Below, one piece after another: positions 23,641 to 32,843 of a stretch of 41,234 nucleotides of DNA. Made by a program: the position numbers and the translations under genes. The notes beneath the pieces were generated by a model. It was not told the origin of the DNA. It ran no database searches and was given only the letters and a program-made list of their open reading frames with translations. Origin of the DNA: Bacteroidota bacterium. GTDB lineage: Bacteria > Bacteroidota > Bacteroidia > Chitinophagales > Chitinophagaceae. Each line of letters begins with the position of its first letter. The stretch's first letter is position 1. The DNA is taken from contig JAEZLJ010000092.1 in NCBI GenBank assembly GCA_023415275.1, positions 1-41,234 of the forward strand, read 5' to 3'.

Positions 23641-25767
23641 ATGGAAAAGGTTCAATGGAAAGTGGCTGGGATGACTTGCGCCAATTGTGCACTTACAGTA
23701 AACAAATATTTACAGCAACAGGGAGCCCAGGCTGTAGTGGTAAATCCTATAGACGGTGATGTATCTTTTGAATTAACCGGGAATAAGCCATTACAACAGA
23801 TAGCTAAAGGCGTGGAATCGCTTGGCTACAAAGTCGAAGGCAATGGCTTCACTGCCGACACCAAAAGATCATTTCTCTCCACCAATATGCAGCGCTTTTG
23901 GTTCTGCCTGCCCTTTACCATCCTTTTAATGCTTCATATGCTCCCGGGTGTGCATATTCATTTTCTTATGAACCCATGGGTGCAGCTGGCCCTAACGCTT
24001 CCGGTATTCGTGGTGGGCATGCGGTTCTTTGGCAGATCAGCGTTGAAAAGCATTCGTAATGGAGTACCCAATATGAATGTATTAATTGCCATCGGTTCGG
24101 CGGCAGCATTTATATATAGTCTTACCGGCACTTTATTTAACCTGGGACCTGCCTATCTGTTTTATGAAACTACTGCCACTATCATTACCCTTGTTTTCCT
24201 GGGAAATTACCTGGAAGAAGCATCTATTCAATCCACACAGAGCGCCCTTAAAGGTTTAGTCAAATCACAAAAGATCATGGCCAACATGATCGCTTTTGAT
24301 GAAGAACATAAAGAAATTATTTTCCCGGTTGAAAGTACACAGCTGCGAACAGGTGACCTGCTACTGATAAAGACCGGTGAACAAGTACCGGCTGATTGCA
24401 AAATACTGTGGGGTGAAGCCTTTGTCAATGAATCCATTCTTACAGGGGAAAGTACACCCCTGCTGAAAAAAGCAAAAGATGTAATTATTGGAGGAAGTAT
24501 TGTGGAGGACGGGAACCTCAAAGCGCAGGTCACTGCAGCAGGCAACGATTCCGTACTTTCTCATATACTGGAGCTTGTAAAAAAAGCACAGGGAGAAAAG
24601 CCCCCCATGCAACAGATGGCCGATAGAATCAGCGCTGTCTTTGTTCCGGTAGTTTTAGCCATAGCGTTATTGACCCTGGTGATCAACTGGATCATTCTAA
24701 AAGAATTTACCCCATCCCTTTTACGAAGCATTGCTGTATTGGTCATTGCCTGTCCCTGTGCCATGGGCCTGGCCACACCTGCAGCCATTGCGGTGGGATT
24801 GGGCCGGGGCGCCCGCAACGGCATACTGTTTCGCAATGCCAAAAGCCTTGAGTTATTTAAAAACATCAAACAGGTAGTATTTGATAAAACAGGCACATTG
24901 ACCACAGGCAAATTCCAGGTTGATAGATGGCATGTGAATACTGAGCTGCTCACCGAAGAAGCATTTAAAAGAATAGTGTACTCAATGGAGAAGTATTCCA
25001 ATCACCCCCTTGCCAAAAGCATTGTGGAAGAATGGAAGCTTACCAACCCTATTCACTGGAAGAACATCCGCGAGATCAAGGGCAAGGGAATGCTGGCCGA
25101 GGACAAAGAAGGCAATTCTTTTGCATTGGGTTCTTACAACCTGGTTAAAGGGCTTACCAAAGACGATACCCATAATGTCTATTTATTGTATAACGATGCC
25201 CTGGCCGGGTGGATCGATCTTAAAGACCAGCTAAGGCCAGAAGCTGCAGAAGTGGTCAGCTACCTGCACAAAAAAGGCTTAAAAACAGTATTACTCAGTG
25301 GCGACCGGCAGGACAAAACTCAAAAATTGGGCGAGATGCTTTCCATAGACACAGTGATCGCTGAACGCTCGCCTGAACAAAAGCTTCAAACCATTGAGGA
25401 ACTTTCTTCCAAAATGCCAACCGTCATGGTAGGTGATGGTATCAACGATGCGCCTGCACTAGCCAAGGCCACTATTGGCGTTTCCATGAGCGATGCTTCC
25501 CAACTGGCAATGCAGAGCGCACAGGTGGTACTGCTCAATCATGGCCTTCAAAAGTTGCCTACGGCGCTGGGATTAGGCAAGCATACTTTCCTCACCATCA
25601 GGCAGAACCTGTTTTGGGCCTTCTCTTATAACATTATTGCCATTCCTATAGCGGCATTAGGCTTGCTTGGCCACTATGGTCCTACCTATGGAGCATTGAT
25701 CATGGCAGTTAGCGATGTGGTACTGGCTGCCAACTCTGTAAGGCTCTTTGTAAAAAAGCTGGATTAA
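23641..25767 (+). CDS. copA: Copper-type P1B ATPase
   Basis: This 708-residue pump has one N-terminal HMA domain (GMTCANCAL, Cys13 and Cys16) followed by eight membrane helices. It has a TGES phosphatase motif (ESILTGESTP), the CPC metal motif (VIACPCAMGLATPAA), the phosphorylated Asp in VFDKTGTLT, the SNHPLA His-Pro motif and GDGINDAPALA. A CPC motif with an HMA domain indicates Cu+ or Ag+ export, although a role in cytochrome oxidase assembly is possible. The start at 23641 (MEKVQWKVAGMTC) is preferred over an upstream in-frame TTG at 23629. No regulator gene adjoins it. Confidence 0.93.
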   Translation: MEKVQWKVAGMTCANCALTVNKYLQQQGAQAVVVNPIDGDVSFELTGNKPLQQIAKGVESLGYKVEGNGFTADTKRSFLSTNMQRFWFCLPFTILLMLHMLPGVHIHFLMNPWVQLALTLPVFVVGMRFFGRSALKSIRNGVPNMNVLIAIGSAAAFIYSLTGTLFNLGPAYLFYETTATIITLVFLGNYLEEASIQSTQSALKGLVKSQKIMANMIAFDEEHKEIIFPVESTQLRTGDLLLIKTGEQVPADCKILWGEAFVNESILTGESTPLLKKAKDVIIGGSIVEDGNLKAQVTAAGNDSVLSHILELVKKAQGEKPPMQQMADRISAVFVPVVLAIALLTLVINWIILKEFTPSLLRSIAVLVIACPCAMGLATPAAIAVGLGRGARNGILFRNAKSLELFKNIKQVVFDKTGTLTTGKFQVDRWHVNTELLTEEAFKRIVYSMEKYSNHPLAKSIVEEWKLTNPIHWKNIREIKGKGMLAEDKEGNSFALGSYNLVKGLTKDDTHNVYLLYNDALAGWIDLKDQLRPEAAEVVSYLHKKGLKTVLLSGDRQDKTQKLGEMLSIDTVIAERSPEQKLQTIEELSSKMPTVMVGDGINDAPALAKATIGVSMSDASQLAMQSAQVVLLNHGLQKLPTALGLGKHTFLTIRQNLFWAFSYNIIAIPIAALGLLGHYGPTYGALIMAVSDVVLAANSVRLFVKKLD

Positions 25768-25839
25768 AGAGTTTGAAGCTGGATATCTTTTAAATACTGT
25801 ATATATTATTTACTTTCACAGTGCAACCAGCTAATCCGA

Positions 25840-26196
25840 ATGCCCATTCAACCAGCATACAAGACTCTTGATGTCTATTATCTATCTAAAAGATTGGTGG
25901 TTGCCTGTTACGAATTAACCCATGATCTTCCCCAGGAGGAAAAAACAAACCTGGTACAATACATCAGGAATGCCGGAGTTACCGTTCACCTGAATATTGC
26001 ACAGGGAGGCTTCTTCAAAAAGAAAAAGAAAAGAAAGCAGTTCATTAAAACAGTAAAGAATGCATTGGTAGTAATGGATACCGCTGTGCAGGTGCTAATT
26101 GAGGTAAAAATGATCGAGGCGGAAAAAGCAACAGAACTCAGGGAACTTGCCAGTGCCTGCTACACCTTCTTTGATGACTTGAAAAAACAGAAATGA
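25840..26196 (+). CDS. Four-helix-bundle protein (S23/23S rRNA intervening-sequence family)
   Basis: This 118-residue protein reads as four amphipathic helices. It contains YKTLDVYYLSKRLVVACYEL near the N-terminus, LVQYIRNAGVTVHLNIAQG (about 38-56), a lysine-rich KKKKKRKQF stretch (about 60-68) and a C-terminal bundle. This is the common four-helix-bundle family once named for ORFs in rRNA intervening sequences. Here it is a free-standing gene, not within rRNA. Its function is unknown. recQ begins 6 bases after its stop, so they are likely cotranscribed. Confidence 0.8.
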   Translation: MPIQPAYKTLDVYYLSKRLVVACYELTHDLPQEEKTNLVQYIRNAGVTVHLNIAQGGFFKKKKKRKQFIKTVKNALVVMDTAVQVLIEVKMIEAEKATELRELASACYTFFDDLKKQK

Positions 26197-26202
26197 TTAG
26201 TA

Positions 26203-28149
26203 TTGTTGCATTTCGTGAGTGAAGTGCTGTCAATATTAGAACAATACTGGGGTTATAAGGCATTCCGTCCTTTACAACAAGAAATTATACAATCCATTAT
26301 TGCGGGAGATGATACATTAGCTATCCTGCCCACTGGTGGTGGAAAATCACTTTGCTTCCAGGTGCCTGCTATGGCCTCAGAAGGAATTTGTCTGGTCATA
26401 TCTCCACTGATAGCTTTGATGAAGGACCAGGTAGAGAACCTGAAAAAAAGAAATATCCCTGCCTTGCTCATTCATTCAGGCATGCAACGGGCAGATGTTA
26501 TCCAGACACTTCAGAATGCAAAACATAATTATTTCAAGTTTTTGTATGTGTCTCCTGAACGCCTGGAAACCTCGCTCTTTAAAGAATACCTGCCTTCGAT
26601 CGATGTAACCCTGGTAGCAGTTGATGAAGCACATTGCATCTCACAATGGGGATATGACTTCAGGCCATCGTATTTGCGCATTGCAGAACTAAGAAAAGAG
26701 TTGCCAGGTGTGCCGTTCCTGGCGTTGACAGCTTCGGCCACCGAGGAAGTTCAGAAAGATATTTGCGAAAAACTTGCCAGGCCGCTTCCTAATCGTTCAA
26801 AACAGGTACCCCATAATATCTGGAAGGTATTTCGTCAATCCTTTGAAAGGAAGAACCTGGCTTACAGTGTTTTCAAGGTGGATTCTAAAATAGCCCGGTT
26901 GGTTGATATATTAAAGAAAGTACCCGGCACTTCTATAGTCTATTGCAAGAGTAGAAAACGCACAGGTGAAATTGCCAACCTGTTGCAGATGCATGGTATT
27001 GCAGCTACTCATTACCATGCAGGATTACAACCAGAAGAAAGGTCTAAAAGACAACTGGAATGGATCAACAATAAAACCAGGGTGATAGTATGCACCAATG
27101 CTTTTGGAATGGGCATTGATAAGCCAGATGTTCGCACAGTGATTCATGTGGACACACCTGATTGCCTGGAAAATTATTACCAGGAAGCAGGCCGCGCAGG
27201 CAGGGATGGTAAAAAATCTTTCCCTGTATTGCTGTATGATGCCAGGGACCTGGAAGAATTATCTGTTATGCACCTGGTACGCTATCCCGGCCTGGAGCAG
27301 ATCAGGGCCATTTACCATGCACTTGTGAATTACCTGCAGATACCTGTGAATACCGGTCAGGACAGGAGTTATGTATTTCATTTTGATGCCTTCATCCGCA
27401 ATTACAAATTGAACAGCCAGACAGCATTATATGCCTTGAAAGCCCTTGAAAGTGATGGCTGGCTTGACTTCAACGAAAAGAATTTTGCACCGGCCACCGT
27501 GGTATTCAGCACCTCGAAGAATGGCCTGTATGAATTCCAGAAAAGCCATACTCAACTTGAACCATTACTTACTTCTTTACTACGTACCTATGAAGGCATT
27601 TTTGATTTTCCGTGCTTTATTTCAGAGTTGGTGCTCGCCAAACTTCTGAAAAAAGAAGAGCCAGACATTAAAAAGCAATTGTCTTCAATTGCTTCCTATG
27701 GCATCATCCAATACATACCCCAAAACACAGAACCACAGATCATATTCAGAAAGAACAGGGTGGCCGCCGAAGACCTGTCTTTCAATCTGATGCTTTATTA
27801 CAAAAGGCGTGACCTATTTATTGAACGCGTCAATAAAATGATCGCCTATACTCAAACAAATGATTGCCGGAGTAAAACCATCAGTATTTACTTTGGAGAT
27901 GAAAAGGCCCGGGATTGTGGTGTTTGTGATAATTGCCTGAAAAGGAAAAAAGCAAGTCTTTCCCCAGGAGAGCTGGAGTCCATTGCTACATTAATAATGG
28001 ATCATTTATCTGTCCATTCCTCCACTACCGAAGAAATATTTCAATTACTCACCGGCATTTCAAAAGAAAAAGCCTGGAGAGTGATTGATTTTCTCCAGGC
28101 TGAAAAAAAGATAACGGCCAATGAAAAAGGTGAGCTGAAATTAAGCTGA
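26203..28149 (+). CDS. recQ: ATP-dependent DNA helicase RecQ
   Basis: This 648-residue 3'-5' helicase has FRPLQQEIIQ, Walker A TGGGKSLCFQ (about 46-55), DEAHCISQWGYDFRPSYLRI (motif II region), a TSIVYCKSRKRTGEIA motif IV area and AGRAGRDGK (motif VI). A zinc-binding RQC region follows with CRSKTISIYFG, then DCGVCDNC. I see no clear HRDC domain at the end, which is shorter than in E. coli. No ATG lies near the N-terminus: TTG at 26203 or 26206 and GTG at 26215 are the possible starts. It converges with the DUF853 gene, leaving 13 bases. Confidence 0.93.
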   Translation: MLHFVSEVLSILEQYWGYKAFRPLQQEIIQSIIAGDDTLAILPTGGGKSLCFQVPAMASEGICLVISPLIALMKDQVENLKKRNIPALLIHSGMQRADVIQTLQNAKHNYFKFLYVSPERLETSLFKEYLPSIDVTLVAVDEAHCISQWGYDFRPSYLRIAELRKELPGVPFLALTASATEEVQKDICEKLARPLPNRSKQVPHNIWKVFRQSFERKNLAYSVFKVDSKIARLVDILKKVPGTSIVYCKSRKRTGEIANLLQMHGIAATHYHAGLQPEERSKRQLEWINNKTRVIVCTNAFGMGIDKPDVRTVIHVDTPDCLENYYQEAGRAGRDGKKSFPVLLYDARDLEELSVMHLVRYPGLEQIRAIYHALVNYLQIPVNTGQDRSYVFHFDAFIRNYKLNSQTALYALKALESDGWLDFNEKNFAPATVVFSTSKNGLYEFQKSHTQLEPLLTSLLRTYEGIFDFPCFISELVLAKLLKKEEPDIKKQLSSIASYGIIQYIPQNTEPQIIFRKNRVAAEDLSFNLMLYYKRRDLFIERVNKMIAYTQTNDCRSKTISIYFGDEKARDCGVCDNCLKRKKASLSPGELESIATLIMDHLSVHSSTTEEIFQLLTGISKEKAWRVIDFLQAEKKITANEKGELKLS

Positions 28150-28162
28150 CCTATGGCCTTAT

Positions 28163-29710
28163 TTAAAATAAGCTCTTACGCCTTCTTGAACTGCCCAGGC
28201 CAAGCACACCTAATAATGACCTGGTGATCATGGTAGCTGCAGTCCTGCCGGCGCTTCTTACAATGGGGTTGTCAAGGAAGCTTTTCTCTTTTGGTGCTGC
28301 CTTTTCAGCTTTCGCTTTCTGCTGCAACTGGTCTATTTCCTGGGATCGTTGCTGGGCTTCTTCAATCTTCTTATTCAATATCTCATAGGCGCTTTCTGAA
28401 TCAATAGGCGTATTGTATTTACTTACCAGCTTTGAATTCATTACAAGGTTTTGCACTTCGGCATCTGTCAAAATATCCATACGACTTTGGGGTGGCCTCA
28501 GCATCACATGTACTAGCGGGGTGGGAATACCCTTTTCATTCAACATGGTCACGAAGGCCTCTCCTATACCCATTTGTGTCAGCAATTGGTCCACATCATA
28601 GTATTGAGTTTCCGGGTAATTCTCAGCGGTTTGCTTGATAGATTTTCTGTCAGCAGCGGTAAAAGCTCTTAATGCATGCTGTACTTTCAAACCCAATTGC
28701 GATAATACAGAGGCTGGAACATCCATTGGATTCTGCGTGCAGAAGAAAACTCCAATTCCCTTAGAGCGGATGAGCTTTACAATATTCTCTATCTCCTGCA
28801 ACAGCACCTCGGAAGCATCATTGAAAATGAGGTGCGCTTCATCTATAAAAATGACCAGCTTAGGCTTGTCCAAATCGCCCTCTTCAGGTGAGGTAGCATA
28901 AAGCTCTGCCAGCAACTGCAGCATGAAGGTTGAAAATAATTTTGGCCGGTCCTGCAGTTCAGTTACCCTTAAAATGGATATAATGCCTCTGCCATCGCCG
29001 GAGATTCGCATGAGGTCGTCCACATCAAAGCTCTTTTCGCCAAAAAAGGCATCAGCGCCCTGTTGCTGCAACTCTATCACCTTCCGTAAAATGGTGCCCG
29101 TAGAAGTAGTGGATATCTTACCATAGGCTTTTTCAATGTCAGCCTTTCCTTCTGCAGTCACATATTGCAATACCTTGATAAAATCCTTAAGGTCAAGCAA
29201 GGGTAGCTTGTTATCATCGCAATACTTAAAGATCAAGGCTACCACTCCACCCTGTGTATCATTTAACCCCAGTATCTTGCTCAAAAGCACTGGTCCAAAT
29301 TCGCTCACTGTAGCCCTCAACTTTACGCCAGGCTTATCACTCAATGTCAATAATTCCACCGGGTAGCCCTGGGGCTTGAAATCAATCCCAAGCGTCTTGG
29401 CACGTTCGGTTATTTTATCATTTACTGTTCCAGGGGCTGCTATACCACTCAGGTCCCCTTTAATATCCAATAATAACACAGGCACACTTGCATCGCTTAA
29501 TCCCTCGCTGATCAACTGAAGGGTTTTTGTTTTACCGGTACCAGTAGCGCCAGCTATCAGCCCATGGCGGTTCATTGTCTTTAAGGGCAACATTACATCA
29601 GCCCCTTCAACCACCTGGCCATCCAGCATGGCCCTTCCTATCTTAAAGGCTTCACCTTTAAAGCTATATCCACTTGAAATTGCGCTTGCGAATTCTTCTT
29701 TATTTGCCAT
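28163..29710 (-). CDS. DUF853 family HerA-like ATPase
   Basis: This 515-residue protein has Walker A AGATGTGKTKTL (from about residue 53), Walker B KLVIFIDEAHLIF and FFCTQNPMDVP, as in DUF853/HerA-VirB4 type ATPases. The C-terminal part (about 440-490) is a charged coiled coil rich in Gln, Glu and Lys. The family is widespread in bacteria; a motor role on DNA or protein is assumed, not shown. There is no NurA partner next to it. A TACTTTCA box with TTTA upstream lies directly before the ATG at 29710. The gene faces recQ at the 3' end and the response regulators at the 5' end. Confidence 0.88.
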   Translation of the reverse strand: MANKEEFASAISSGYSFKGEAFKIGRAMLDGQVVEGADVMLPLKTMNRHGLIAGATGTGKTKTLQLISEGLSDASVPVLLLDIKGDLSGIAAPGTVNDKITERAKTLGIDFKPQGYPVELLTLSDKPGVKLRATVSEFGPVLLSKILGLNDTQGGVVALIFKYCDDNKLPLLDLKDFIKVLQYVTAEGKADIEKAYGKISTTSTGTILRKVIELQQQGADAFFGEKSFDVDDLMRISGDGRGIISILRVTELQDRPKLFSTFMLQLLAELYATSPEEGDLDKPKLVIFIDEAHLIFNDASEVLLQEIENIVKLIRSKGIGVFFCTQNPMDVPASVLSQLGLKVQHALRAFTAADRKSIKQTAENYPETQYYDVDQLLTQMGIGEAFVTMLNEKGIPTPLVHVMLRPPQSRMDILTDAEVQNLVMNSKLVSKYNTPIDSESAYEILNKKIEEAQQRSQEIDQLQQKAKAEKAAPKEKSFLDNPIVRSAGRTAATMITRSLLGVLGLGSSRRRKSLF

Positions 29711-29826
29711 AATTGAAAGTAAAGAAAATTATTACAGGGTAAACATCAATGCCTGCACTGATAACTCAGTTTTCATTTAAAAGATAGGAACCGTATTTTC
29801 CGCAAAAAGAATCGTAATTATACGAA

Positions 29827-29857
29827 TTTAGAGACAAGGCTCTTTAGCTTAGATTTG
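29827..29857 (+). promoter_or_regulatory. Candidate promoter for the response-regulator pair
   Basis: TTTA (29827-29830), 19 bases, TAGATTTG (29850-29857). The box ends 5 bases before the ATG at 29863, so the predicted mRNA has essentially no leader. Confidence 0.55.
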
Positions 29858-29862
29858 TATAA

Positions 29863-30267
29863 ATGATTTTTTCTACTACTATATTATGCATGGATGATGA
29901 TGCAGATGACCTTGCCATTATCCAGGAGGCTATAAAAACTTATAGCACCAGTTTTACAGTAGTGGAGGCAAAGGATGGTGAGGAAGGCCTGGCCTATTTA
30001 AAGCGTGCTAAAGAAACAGGAGAACTTCCCTGCCTGATCATTATGGATATCAACATGCCCAGGATGGATGGCCGTAAAGCCATTCAATTGATAAAAGAAG
30101 ACCAGGAATTAAGCAAGATCCCATTGGTCGTTTTTACCACTTCTTCCAGCGGTATAGATAAACGGTATTTTGAATTATACCAGGTCCAGTACATTACAAA
30201 ACCTCATCAGTTCCAGGCATTTACCAATAAGGTAGCTGAAATGCTTTCCACAGTAGTGACAGTTTGA
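29863..30267 (+). CDS. Single-domain response regulator (Rcp1/CheY-like)
   Basis: This 134-residue receiver domain has the acidic pocket (MDDDADD, residues 10-16), phospho-Asp62 in IIMDINMPRMDG, the Thr/Ser switch at about 92-93 (VFTTSS) and Lys113 in YITKPH. No output domain follows. The long ELPCLIIMD insert is like regulators that partner with phytochrome or PAS kinases. No histidine kinase is in the window, so the partner is unknown. A second receiver gene follows after 34 bases. Confidence 0.92.
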   Translation: MIFSTTILCMDDDADDLAIIQEAIKTYSTSFTVVEAKDGEEGLAYLKRAKETGELPCLIIMDINMPRMDGRKAIQLIKEDQELSKIPLVVFTTSSSGIDKRYFELYQVQYITKPHQFQAFTNKVAEMLSTVVTV

Positions 30268-30301
30268 TAGCTTCCTGCTATTTCGCTCCTGATTTTCATT
30301 T

Positions 30302-30724
30302 TTGGAAAGATATTTGAATAGACAGGGCAAATCGAATGCCGTGTGTAATCAAAAGATTCTCCTGCTGGATGATAATAAAGACCTTTTACAGATCGTACAG
30401 ATCATTTTAAAAGGGCAGGGATACGAAACCGTCCTGGCCTCCTGCATTGAAGAGGCCACCCAGAAGATCAGGATCCACAAACCAGCACTCATCCTGATGG
30501 ATGTATTTATATCAGACCAGGATGGCAGGGAATTTTGCAACCAGTTGAAGCACGATGGTGAAACCAGCAACATCAGGGTGATCATGATGTCGGGTTACGA
30601 TAATTCACTTGGCCTCATGTCTCAGGTAAGCGCCGATGATTTTATGCAAAAACCATTTGATTATACAGACCTGCTGAACAGGGTGCAGCAACAAATGATT
30701 TTTTCCAACCAGGCACTGGCATAA
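30302..30724 (+). CDS. Single-domain response regulator
   Basis: This 140-residue receiver has ILLLDDNKDLL (Asp23, Asp24), phospho-Asp67 in ILMDVFISDQDG, Ser97 (MMSGYD) and Lys117 (MQKPFD). There is no ATG near the beginning. TTG at 30302 gives the N-terminus used here, with GTG at 30341 a shorter alternative that begins directly before the first strand. The gene is 34 bases downstream of the other receiver and ends 10 bases from the convergent GroES-like gene. No kinase or output domain is attached. Confidence 0.87.
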   Translation: MERYLNRQGKSNAVCNQKILLLDDNKDLLQIVQIILKGQGYETVLASCIEEATQKIRIHKPALILMDVFISDQDGREFCNQLKHDGETSNIRVIMMSGYDNSLGLMSQVSADDFMQKPFDYTDLLNRVQQQMIFSNQALA

Positions 30725-30734
30725 GTGACCGAAC

Positions 30735-31106
30735 TTACAGTTCTTCTTCTCTTTCCAGCATCAATATGGCGCTCTGAGGCACTATGAAGTATTTGTCACC
30801 ACCGTACATGATCTCAGTAGCACCACTCAATAAGAAGATCGCCAGGTCACCTTCCCTGGCTTGTAAAGGCACATATTTCACCTGTTCTTCATGAGCTTTC
30901 CATGGTTCTTCCTCCTGCAGCATGGGAATAGCATAGCCGGGCCCGATTTTTATTATATATCCCTGTTGTACTTTTTCTCTCTCCTGCACGCCGGGTGGCA
31001 GGTATAAACCTGTTTCCGTACGCTCATTCGGTCGTGTAGGACGAATAAGCACACGATCACCGATTATGATAAGCTTTTTTAATTTATTGTCTGGTGTGAT
31101 CTGCAT
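30735..31106 (-). CDS. GroES/Cpn10-like co-chaperone, free-standing
   Basis: This 123-residue protein has GDRVLIRPTRPNERTETGLYL, LPPGVQEREKVQQG (mobile loop region), GYIIKIGPGY and a final ATEIMYGGDKYFIV strand, the Cpn10 pattern. It has an insert of about 25 residues compared with typical GroES (LQEEEPWKAHEEQVK). The start at 31106 is chosen over an upstream ATG at 31148 because a TACTTTTG promoter box lies between them. No groEL adjoins it, so it may be a second copy with a special role. Confidence 0.85.
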   Translation of the reverse strand: MQITPDNKLKKLIIIGDRVLIRPTRPNERTETGLYLPPGVQEREKVQQGYIIKIGPGYAIPMLQEEEPWKAHEEQVKYVPLQAREGDLAIFLLSGATEIMYGGDKYFIVPQSAILMLEREEEL

Positions 31107-31123
31107 ATCGAATTTCTCCCATG

Positions 31124-31131
31124 CAAAAGTA
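31124..31131 (-). promoter_or_regulatory. -7 box of the GroES-like gene
   Basis: Minus-strand TACTTTTG matches TAnnTTTG and ends 17 bases before the ATG at 31106. It lies downstream of the alternative ATG at 31148 and so decides the start. Confidence 0.55.
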
Positions 31132-31233
31132 AAAAGGCGCAGGGACAAATTTGTGAGGCATAAAGCAACTAATCATAAAACAGCGTATGAGCAAATGCGT
31201 TAACTTTATTTCTCAATTAAAAACCCATTAGTC

Positions 31234-31932
31234 ATGGAAGGAAAAAAAGCTAAGATTTTATTATGCGAAGATGATCCAAACCTGGGAAGTGTGCTTAAGA
31301 ATTATCTTGAATTGAATGATTATAATGTTACCCTGGAAAGAGATGGCCGTCTTGGCCTGGCTGCTTTTCAGCGTGAACAATTCGATCTCTGCCTGCTGGA
31401 TGTGATGATGCCGAATATGGATGGCTTTACATTGGCCGAAGAGATTCGCGATATCAACCCCGACGTTCCCCTTTTCTTCCTGAGTGCCAAAACCATGAAA
31501 GAAGATATTATCCAGGGTTATAAACTGGGGGCCGATGATTACATAACCAAACCATTCGATAGTGAAGTATTGCTTCATAAAATAAAAGCCATACTCAAGC
31601 GTAATGAAGAGTTGAACAGGGAATCGGAGAATAAGGAATTTGATCTTTCTTCCTATCACTTCAACCCTAAGCTTCGCGAGCTGTCACATGATGGCAAAAC
31701 ACAAACCCTTTCTCCCAAGGAGAATGAATTGCTCAAAATGCTTTGCGAGCACATGAACGACTTGCTGCCCAGGGAGCAGGCTCTCAAAAGAATTTGGGGT
31801 AGTGACACTTATTTCAATGGCCGAAGCATGGATGTATATATAGCCAAGTTGCGCAAATACCTGAAAGATGATCCCAAGATCGAGATCGTAAATATCCACG
31901 GTAATGGATTCAGGCTGGTGGTGCAGGAATGA
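31234..31932 (+). CDS. OmpR family response regulator
   Basis: This 232-residue regulator has a receiver domain with CEDDPN (Asp13, Asp14), phospho-Asp56 in LLDVMMPNMDG, Ser84 and Lys106 (DYITKPFD). A winged helix-turn-helix follows (about 135-232: LSPKENELLKMLCEHM, MDVYIAKLRKYLKDDPKIEI and a GNGFRL wing). It resembles the RprY-type regulators of Bacteroidota. The cognate kinase is not adjacent. A TAACTTTA box (31201-31208) lies 25 bases before the ATG. A hairpin terminator follows. Confidence 0.92.
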   Translation: MEGKKAKILLCEDDPNLGSVLKNYLELNDYNVTLERDGRLGLAAFQREQFDLCLLDVMMPNMDGFTLAEEIRDINPDVPLFFLSAKTMKEDIIQGYKLGADDYITKPFDSEVLLHKIKAILKRNEELNRESENKEFDLSSYHFNPKLRELSHDGKTQTLSPKENELLKMLCEHMNDLLPREQALKRIWGSDTYFNGRSMDVYIAKLRKYLKDDPKIEIVNIHGNGFRLVVQE

Positions 31933-31956
31933 TCAGTCAACGAAATAAATCATAAT

Positions 31957-31984
31957 AAGGATTGACACCATCAATCCTTTTTTT
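31957..31984 (+). terminator. Terminator after the OmpR-type regulator
   Basis: AAGGATTGA (31957-31965), loop CACCA, TCAATCCTT (31971-31979), followed by T's to 31984. The stop of the convergent lipoprotein gene lies in the second arm. Confidence 0.75.
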
Positions 31985-32807
31985 GTGCCTTTCCCGTTCT
32001 GACATACGGCGATGTTTTTTCATCCATCCATTGTTCCAGTTGGTTAAAGGCCGACACAAATCTTTCAAACCGGTTTTCAGTATCCGGCCATTTTATTTTG
32101 TTCTGGTACATTTTATAATACACATTTTCATAGGCCAGCCTGCAATCCACACTGTCATAAAAGCAATTTTTCCATTCAGGAAAAAGGTATTCGTAATACT
32201 CCAGCTGAATACCGTTTCCATACAGTTTAAAAAGGCTTGGCGTAGTGCCAATATCAAGCACCTCTACCTTTTTCTTCAACCCCATGGCAAAATATTGCTT
32301 CCAGTAGGTAAAATGATTTTTCATCCTTTTCCTGAGCTCCTCATCCGTTTCGCGCCTGGCAGGCCTGATGCGCCAAAGATTGTTGTTCAATGAAAAAGGA
32401 TTCTCAGAAGTAGTGGCAAAGTCATTGGGTAAACCCTTGAACCGGTAGATGGTTCCTTTCTGTTTATTCGTGCACACCAGTTCATCCTCATTCACCTGGT
32501 TCACCTGAAGTTCCAGCATTTCTTTTTTGCGGTTTACCATTATCAGCATCTGGTCCTTATAAAACCATTTGCCAGTTTCATATAAAGGAAGATAGCTGGA
32601 GTAAGTACCATCGGCCTGCAGATCAATAAAATTTGCTGTATTGAACCGATGGTCTAATTCAAGGCCCGGGCCAATGCCTTTACCGGGCATTTCTTTTTCA
32701 TTGGCAGCATCGTTGAATATCCATGCTTTTACAAGCACCTCTTTTTTTTCGGTACAGGATAAAAGGATGCCTGTTGTCACCAACAGGCATAGTATCATTT
32801 GCTTCAT
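31971..32807 (-). CDS. Predicted lipoprotein of unknown function
   Basis: This 278-residue protein has a lipoprotein signal (MKQMILCLLVTTGILLSCTE, lipid-attached Cys18). A beta-rich segment follows (about 50-120: ADGTYSSYLPLYETGKWFYK and EMLELQVNQVNEDELVC), reminiscent of lipocalin-like domains. The C-terminal half is helical and charged, with many aromatic residues (FERFVSAFNQLEQWM near 250-264). I do not recognise a family. It starts 36 bases after the ruvB stop on the same strand, so it may be cotranscribed with ruvB, though a functional link is not apparent. Confidence 0.65.
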   Translation of the reverse strand: MKQMILCLLVTTGILLSCTEKKEVLVKAWIFNDAANEKEMPGKGIGPGLELDHRFNTANFIDLQADGTYSSYLPLYETGKWFYKDQMLIMVNRKKEMLELQVNQVNEDELVCTNKQKGTIYRFKGLPNDFATTSENPFSLNNNLWRIRPARRETDEELRKRMKNHFTYWKQYFAMGLKKKVEVLDIGTTPSLFKLYGNGIQLEYYEYLFPEWKNCFYDSVDCRLAYENVYYKMYQNKIKWPDTENRFERFVSAFNQLEQWMDEKTSPYVRTGKAQKKD

Positions 32808-32843
32808 ATCAGTTTATCAAAGAGTAATGAGTTTAAAGATAGG

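Noticed and set aside
31261..31659. 132-codon minus-strand frame within the OmpR-type regulator
   Set aside because: It covers the receiver domain exactly and has no independent signal.
31962..32393. 143-codon plus-strand frame opposite the lipoprotein
   Set aside because: The opposite strand encodes a lipoprotein signal and continuous protein; this frame begins inside a terminator.
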